From contig CM022303.1 of the NCBI GenBank assembly GCA_011799875.1, positions 67,139,446-67,203,445 of the forward strand: a DNA stretch of 64,000 nucleotides, in the 5' to 3' direction. Numbering within the stretch: the first letter of the stretch is position 1; the number at the start of each line of letters is the position of its first letter. This DNA is from Thinopyrum elongatum (taxonomy: Eukaryota > Streptophyta > Magnoliopsida > Poales > Poaceae). Position numbers and translations under genes: made by a program. Below, one piece after another: positions 57,241 through 64,000 of the stretch. Below the pieces are notes generated by a model. The model was given only the letters and a program-made list of their open reading frames with translations, searched no databases and was not told the origin of the DNA.

Positions 57241-60184
57241 GTTCTGAATGCATTGAATGCTTCACCTCTTGAAGGCATCGAGAACATTCCAGTTGTTCGT
57301 GATTTTCAAGATGTCTTTCCAGAAGAACTTCCAGGAATACCCCTTACTAGAGCTCTTGAATTCGTCATAGACTTGAAGCCGGGCACTACTCCTATTGTGA
57401 AGCGTCCTTATAAGATGTCGCCGCATGAACTCCTTGAGCTTAAGGAGGAAATCGACAAGTCACTTAGAAAGGGTTTCATCCGCCCCAGTTCATCTGCTTG
57501 GGGAGCACCTTCCCTCTTTGTCAAAAAGAAGGATGGTACGAATGGTTAGTTCAAGATTACCGTCCTATCAACCAGGCAACCATACAGAATAAGTATCCAC
57601 TTCCACGGATCAATGATCTGTATGATCAACTTGCTGGATCATCGGTGTTCTCTAAACTCGACTTGAGGTTGGGTTATCATCAGATCCGTGTTCGCGAAGA
57701 GGATATTCCGAAGAATGCCTTTGTTACCCGTTATGGCTCTTATGAGTACACTGTCATGCCCTTCGGCTTAACCAATGCTCCAGCTACCTTCTCCCGATTA
57801 ATGAACTACACCTTCATGGATTATCTCGACAAATTTGTCGTGGTTTATCTAGATGATATTCTTGTATATTCGAAGAATGAAGAAGAACATGCCGAACATC
57901 TTCGGCTTGTACTGGAGAAGCTGCGTGAACATCAACTGTATGCCAAGTATTCCAAGTGTGAATTCTGGTTGTCTGAAGTGACATATCTCGGCCACGTGAT
58001 CTCCAAAGATGGCATTGCTGTTAACCCAGAACAAGTTCAGGCTATTCTTGAATGGACTCCACCGAAGAATGTCAAGCAAGTCAGAAGTTTTCTCGGCCTA
58101 GCAAGCTATTGCCGTCGTTTTGTCGAGAATTTCTCAAAGATTGCTAAGCCTTTGACTGATCTGCTTCACAAGGGCGTTAAGTTTGAGTGGACAGAAAAAT
58201 GTCAAGAGATTTTTCAAACACTTAAAGATAAGTTGACATCTTCCCTAGTACTTGCACCTCCAGATTCTCGCAAAGACTTTGTGATTTATTGTGATGCATC
58301 CCGTGAAGGATTAGGCTGTGTCCTAATGCAATAGCATAAAGTGATTGCTTATGGCTCTCGATAGTTGCGTCCGCACGAAGAGAACTATCCAATACATGAT
58401 CTAGAACTAGCTGATGTCATCTATGCATTGAAGTTGTGGCGACATTACCTCCTCGGTAATCGTTGCAAGATCTACAAGGATCATAAAAGTCTGAAGTACT
58501 TGTTCACTCAGCCATCTCTGAACCTCCGTCAGCAAAGATGGATGGAGACCATTACGGATATGATTTGGGTATTTCTTATACCCCTGGCAAGGCTAATGTA
58601 ATGGCTGATGCTTTGAGACGTAAATCCTACTGCTGTGAACTTGAAGTCCAGCTACAGCAACCACTCCTGTATGAAGAGATTCGAAAGCTAAATCTCGAGA
58701 TAGTTCCTCAAGGATACCTAAATACCTTAGTTGTTGAACCAGACCTTGAGAAGGCTGTTAAGAGTGCGCAAGCTAAAGATGCTGAAGTTGATCTGATGAA
58801 GAAAGATCGTCACCTTGAAAAGTACAGGGATTTCTCGCTGTCTGAAGATGGAACCTTGTATTTCAGAGACCGCATTGTTGTACCTCGCTTCGAGCTTATG
58901 ACTGACAAGGTCATGAAGGAGGCACATGATACACCGCTATCTATTCATCCGGGTAGCACCAAGATGTATTATGATCTCCGTCAAAGGTGCTGGTGGTCTA
59001 GAATGAAGCAGGATATTGCTCGATATATTGCTGAATGTGATGTGTGTCGTCGCGTTAAAGCAGAACATCAGAAGCCTGCTGGAATTCTGCAACCCCTTCC
59101 TATTCCTCTATGGAAATGGGATAAGGTTTAGATGGATTTCATTACTGGCCTTCCCAAATCACAGAAGGGTCACGATGCTATTCTTGTCATCGTCGCCCAA
59201 CTTTCTAAGGTTGCACACTTTCTGCCTGTCAAAGAGACGATCACTGCTAGTCAGTTAGCAGAGTTATATATCTCTAGAATTGTATCACTCCACGGTATTC
59301 CGAAGGAGATCAGTTCGGACCATGGCGGACTTTTCACCTCAAATTTCTGGGAAAGTTTCCAAGAAGCTATGGGAACTCATATTACCTGGAGTTTAGCTTA
59401 TCACCCCCAGTCCCAAGGCCAAGTCGAGTGAGTTAATCAAGTGCTTGAAGATATGCTGCGAGCTTGTGTTATTTCCTTCGGCAAGAAGTGGGAAGAATCT
59501 CTCTCGTATGCTGAGTTCTCTTATAACAATAGCTATCAAGCCAACTTGAAAATGGCTCCCTTTAAAGTACTTTATGGACGTAAGTGTCGAACCCCTCTGA
59601 ACTGGTCAGAAACTGGGGAACGACTGCTCGTTGGCATAGATATTATCCAACACGCAGAAGAGCAAGTTCGTATCGTTCGTGAAAACCTCAAGGTGGCTCA
59701 GGACCGCCAGAAGAGCAATTACGATCGCAAACGATGGGGTTTGATCTATCAACCTGGCGATCAAGCTTATTTGCGAGTCACTCCTATGAAGGGCACTCAC
59801 CGCTTTGGAATTAAGGGCAAGCTAGCTCCACGCTATATTGGTCCTTTCTGCATTGTTGCTAGACGTGGTCAGGTGGCATATAAATTGGAGTTGCCACCGC
59901 AATTCTCTCATATCCACGATGTCTTCCATGTGTCACAACTTCGTCGTTGCTTCAAGGAGTCTCCGCACAGAGCAGTGGATCACAAGATGCTCGAATTGCA
60001 AGATGACCTATCTTATAAGGAGCATCCGATCCATATTCTCAATCACGCTGAACGTCGGACCCCTCAAAAGACGACCAAGTTCCTGAAAGTGCAGTGGTCA
60101 AATCATACAGAAGATGAAGCCACTTGGGAACGCAAGGATCATCTTCGAACGGAATACCCCGATCTCTTTCCTTCTACCTCCTGA
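57241..60184 (+). pseudogene. Gypsy D reverse transcriptase, RNase H, integrase and chromodomain
   Basis: RT has [35 protein letters not shown] and catalytic [13 protein letters not shown]. RNase H has [16 protein letters not shown]. Integrase has an HHCC finger (H-P...C-DVC), MDFITGLP, SSDHGGLF and QSQGQVE for D-D-E. The tail YKEHPIHIL...VQWSNHTEDEATWERKDHL is chromodomain-like, as in Tekay/Del elements. Defects: frame change near 57540, TAG at 58332 and 58362, frame change near 58545, TAG at 59129, TGA at 59429. The original terminator is TGA at 60182-60184. Confidence 0.92.
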
Positions 60185-60207
60185 ATTCTCGGGACGAGAA
60201 TTTCTTT

Positions 60208-60220
60208 TAGAGGAGGAGAA
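60208..60220 (+). other. Polypurine tract of Gypsy D
   Basis: GAGGAGGAGAA just before the 3' LTR start TGTAACACCCC at 60222. Confidence 0.85.
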
Positions 60221-60221
60221 T

Positions 60222-62805
60222 TGTAACACCCCTGTGTAATAGAGCACTGTGCTCTTATGTTAAACATGCCAAGTCATCTTCATTTGCAATGCTTAATCAC
60301 AGTGGTTAAATCTTTCAATTCAAAATTCTCTCTAAAATCAATTCAAATTCAAGTGCAAAATGAAGTTGCTCAAAACTTGCAGGAAAAATGTTCACCTTCT
60401 AGCAAATATTCCAAAACAAATGGTGGTTAAGGAAAACAACATCACCATTAACCTATATTGGGGTAGAGCATTTACAACAGTGCCAAAACAGCACTATGAA
60501 TGCCTTTTCCATTTTTGAAAAAATCCAAATGAATTCCATAATTGCCCAAACTTTTTGTGGCATTGCACAGTATTCACGAGTATTTGTTTTTGCCAGCTAC
60601 ACATTTTTGCAAGGTCATTCAGTGGTTAAAATAAATGCAAAATGCTGCTGGGAAAAGAAACAGAAAAGAAAAAGGAAAAAGGCCTAAACTGGACTGGGCC
60701 TAAGTGCACAGTACCCAGGCCCAGCCCAGCCGTTGTGCCACCTCTCCTTTCTCTCACCTTCCGTGGCCGTGTCGCCGTCCCCGTGGCCGAGCGCGTCTCC
60801 GCTGGTCGCAGCGCGCCACCACGATGAGAGCAAGTGGGGCGAGGGGATAAGGATTGCCCCAGCCTTTCCCCCTGGACGCCTCATCCACTCCTCCTCGCTC
60901 TCCCTCGCTTTCCCCTTCTCTTCCTCCCCCAGCCGAGCGCGGTCGCCGCCGTCGCCGCGTCGATCCCGCGGCCACCGAGCCCCTCCGGCCTCACCGAGCT
61001 GTCCTGCAGCTCCAACGTCGTTGTCATCTTCGTCCGGTGCCATTGGGTGATGGCGGGGAGCAGCAGAGCAGCACCGACAACTCGATCCCCTTCTCCGGTC
61101 GCTGGACGCTGCCACCGTCGATTCAGCCTCCCTCTGCGCTCCCATTCACCCGAGGGCCTTCGTGTGCCGCGCCGTAAGCTCCAGCTCCCCCTCTGACCCC
61201 TCGCTTAGTTCTAGGATGCGCCGCGCCGCCGTTTCCTTCGTAGCAGTAGCTCGCCGCCGCCGCTCGCCTTGCCGTCGCGGCCACTGGCCGCAAAGCTCGT
61301 GCCCGTGCACGCAGGCGAGCTCATGGAGCTCCCAAGCACCCAACGCGCACGCCAGCACCTCCTCTCTCGCCCTCTGTGCCCGATCCCGAGCATCCAGTGC
61401 TTTGGTCGCCGCCTGAATCGTCGTGGCGGTCGACTCCGGCCGCCCTCGTCCCAACCATGGCCACCATCGGACGCGGCGCGTCGCGCCTGTCCCGTAGGAC
61501 GAAACAGCGGGCCGAATGGCCCCCTGTGCGCTGTTTCTGCGCGTCGCCACCGTCTTCGATGGTCGCCGGAGTGCGCACCGGCGTTTAAACGCCGTCCAGC
61601 CGACGTGGCGTGGCCAGGCCCACCTCTGAGAGGCTGGCAGCGGGCCCCGTGGGTCCAATTGACTGGGTTGACCCAGTCAACTGTGCTGACTGGGTCGGCC
61701 CAGTCACTGACATGCGGGTCCCACCCGGCTAATTAATGTTTTAGGTTAATTTAATTAATTAGTTAATTAATCTGACACTGACAGTAGGCCCCACTAGCTA
61801 AGTAACCCATTTAGTTAAAATTAACCCTGTTTAATTAACTAAGGCACTGACATGTGGGACCCACATGTCAGGTTTGACCTGGCCAGCCGACTGTTGACCA
61901 CTGACATCATCATGACCTCATGCTGACGTCACCAAACACTGTTCTGGATAATGTTGAATTAGATGAACAAAATAAATTCTAGAAAATGTCTAAATTCTTT
62001 GAAAATTCATAGAAATTAAACCGTAGCTCAGATCGAAAAACTTTCTACATGAAAGTTGATCAGAAAACGAGACGAATCCAACCGTGCCATCTATTTCCGT
62101 GTCGGGACCCTCTACGGAGGTGAAGCCGCAACTTTTAGCCTGTTTCTGGTAGGTGAATAGTGCATATATACCGGTTAATAAATTCAACTTAAATCCTAAA
62201 ATAACTAATATGACTTAGACATGCTTTTAGGCAACCCTGCACTGCACGTTAGAATAGCATGCTCTGTGTTGCTTAAGTTTGCTGTGGATTTATCTGTTTC
62301 TTTCCCCTCTTCTCTCTCGATAGATCCCAGTACCGACGTAGTCCCCGAGACCAACGCAGCTCCGGAGTTCGACTACACTGTTGACGACCCTTCTCTTGCC
62401 GCAGAGCTTCCAGGCAAGCACCCCCCTTTGAACATGCCTATATCGCCTATTCTTTCTCCCTCCTGCTTGCATTAGATTTTGCTACTGCTTTGAGTTATCC
62501 TATTCTGATGCATAGCCTGTTTATTGTAACCTGCTATTGATACCTTACCTGCTTAGTATAGGCTGGTTAGAGACCCACCAGAGACACCACTTTGACCCAG
62601 TTGCCCCCGCTGGATTATCAGATGACTCGATCAACGTGATCGACAACCAGGCCCCGGCACCGCACATCACCCCCTTAGTTGTACGACACTGCAGCTTTAC
62701 CATCGAGTGCCGAGGGTGATACCTCGTTTAGCACTTCTGATGTTAACTCTGTAGAGTAGCTATTCGGTCATAGTCATCGAGGGTGATTCCTCCTTCAACA
62801 CTTCC
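60222..62805 (+). repeat. 3' LTR of Gypsy D, interrupted
   Basis: It starts TGTAACACCCCTGTG. Its GC-rich block (about 60720-61640) parallels that of LTR E/F in position but not in detailed sequence. From 61777 it matches the 5' LTR closely up to about 62805, where the X-type LTR begins. Confidence 0.92.
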
Positions 62806-64000
62806 AACGTATCTATAATTTTTTATTATTCCATGCTGTTATATTATCATTTTTGGATGTTTTACAATCATTTTATATCAACTTTATATCATTTTTTGGG
62901 ACTAACCTATTGACATAGTGCCCAGTGCCAGTTGTTGTTTTCTGCTTGTTTTTTACTTCGCAGGAAATCAATACCAAACGGAGTCCAAACGCAGCGAAAC
63001 TTTTTGGAGATTTTTTTTGGACCAGAAGACATCCAGTGGGCCAAAGAAGTACCGAAGAGGGGGCCCGAGGTGAGCACACGACACCAGGGCGCGCCTGGGG
63101 GTTGTGCCCATCTCGGAGACCTCCCGCACCGCCTCTTTGCTCTATAAATACCCCAATATTCCAGAAACCCTAGGGGAGTCGATGAAAATCAATTCCAGCC
63201 GCCACAAGTTCCAGAAACCACAGATCCAATCTAGACACCATCACGGAGGGGTTCATCATCCTCATTGTTACCTCTCCGATGATGCGTGAGTAGTTCATTG
63301 TAGACCTACGGGTCCGTAGTTAGTAGCTAAATGGCTTTCTCTCTCTCGTTTGATTCTTAATAGAATGGTCTCTTGGAGATCTATTTGATGTAACTCTATT
63401 TGCGGTGTGTTTGTTGGGATCCGATGAACTTTGAGTTTATGATCAGATCTAAGTTTTTATCCATGAAAGCTATTTGAGTCTTCTTTGATCTCTTATATGC
63501 ATGATTGCTTATAGCCTCGTATTTCTTCTTCGATATTTGGGTTTTGTTTGGCCAACTTGATCTATTTATCTTGCAATGGGAAGAGGTGCTTTGTGATGGG
63601 TTCGATCTTACGGTGCTTGATCCCAGTGACAGAAGGGGAAACGACACGTATGTATCGTTGCTATTAAGGATAACAAGATGGGGTCTATTTCTACATAAAT
63701 AGATCTTGTCTACATCATGTCATCGTTCTTATTGCATTACTCTGTTTTTCCATGAACTTAATACACTAGATGCATGCTGGATAGCGGTCGATGTGTGGAG
63801 TAATAGTAGTAGATGCAGGCAGGAGTCGGTCTACTAATCTTGGACGTGATGCCTATATAATGATCATTGCCTGGATATCGTCATGATTATTTGAAGTTCT
63901 ATCAATTGCCCAACAGTAATTTGTATACCCACCGTTTGCTATTTTTCTCGAGAGAAGCCACTAGTGAAACCTACGGCCCCCGGGTCTCTTCTTTAATGTA
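62806..64000 (+). mobile_element. X-type Gypsy LTR, right end cut by window
   Basis: It starts CGTATCTATAATTTTTTATT, a start I associate with Athila-lineage Triticeae Gypsy LTRs. A TATA-like CTCTATAAATACC lies near 63140. From 63293 it matches fragment X (45785 onward). It has no open frame of note and continues past the window edge. Confidence 0.75.
63140..63148 (+). promoter_or_regulatory. TATA box of the X-type LTR
   Basis: TCTATAAATACC after a GC-rich stretch; it is the only clear promoter-like box in this LTR. Confidence 0.55.

Larger units (their letters stand above)
52578..62805 (+). mobile_element. Gypsy element 'D' (chromovirus type)
   Basis: A truncated 5' LTR (52578-55163), primer site, gag-pol in PR-RT-RH-INT order with a chromodomain-like C-terminus, polypurine tract, and 3' LTR from 60222. 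The 3' LTR is interrupted at about 62806 by an X-type LTR that runs off the window. The 5' LTR lacks its first 1555 bases, so no target duplication can be checked. Confidence 0.93.

Noticed and set aside
1..64000. A novel defence, toxin or metabolic gene cluster
   Set aside because: Every substantial coding region belongs to a known transposon protein class or passenger. The unusual signals are structural features of transposons, not a new gene system.

Overview
This window is intergenic DNA from a grass of the wheat tribe (Triticeae: wheat, Aegilops, rye or barley group). The evidence is the set of transposable element types. There are Copia LTRs that open with TGTAGGAGATATGCCCTAGAGG, in the style of the Angela/WIS/BARE group. 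There are CACTA transposons with TTTAGTCCCGGTT subterminal repeats, a Stowaway MITE with CTCCCTC ends, and Gypsy LTRs of about 4 kb. Almost every base belongs to a transposon. The only host-gene sequence I recognise is a two-exon ASCC1-like fragment at 6456-6712. A weak first-exon candidate lies at 8259-8590. I saw no rRNA gene, tRNA gene or CRISPR array.

Layout, left to right. (1) 1-5714: a minus-strand Copia element whose gag-pol has two in-frame stops and a likely gag intron. (2) 5715-9401: low-copy DNA with the Stowaway MITE and the ASCC1-like fragment. (3) 9402-50083: a CACTA transposon, or two abutting ones, holding a small coiled-coil/membrane-protein gene, a broken transposase gene and a broken Transposase_24 (TNPA-like) gene. 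It carries two stacks of later insertions. Stack one is solo Copia LTR 'A' (10637-22380, target duplication GAGAG), which contains full-length Copia 'B' on the minus strand (11344-21035, GCCAA). Stack two is a Gypsy solo LTR 'E/F' (27604-45773, AATTT). It has a 4-kb internal tandem duplication, and its first copy contains full-length Copia 'C' (28391-38071, GCTAC). (4) 45785-46863: a piece of an Athila-like Gypsy LTR and leader ('X') inside the CACTA. (5) 50084-52577: the end of a second CACTA, with a multi-exon Ulp1-like protease gene on the minus strand. (6) 52578-62805: a Gypsy element of chromovirus type ('D') whose 5' LTR is truncated and fused to the Ulp1 gene. (7) 62806-64000: a further copy of the X-type LTR, interrupting the 3' LTR of D.

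The exact target duplications give an order of events: CACTA first, then the solo LTRs, then the 4-kb duplication, then C. No gene shown here is intact enough to be called functional with confidence. B and C share the same decayed internal region, so they look like a non-autonomous family mobilised by another element's proteins. The most unusual signals are in the LTRs. They are alternating GAA/TTC arrays like heat-shock elements, a leader hairpin array, mosaic LTRs within one element, and exon-like coding blocks inside the Gypsy LTR.
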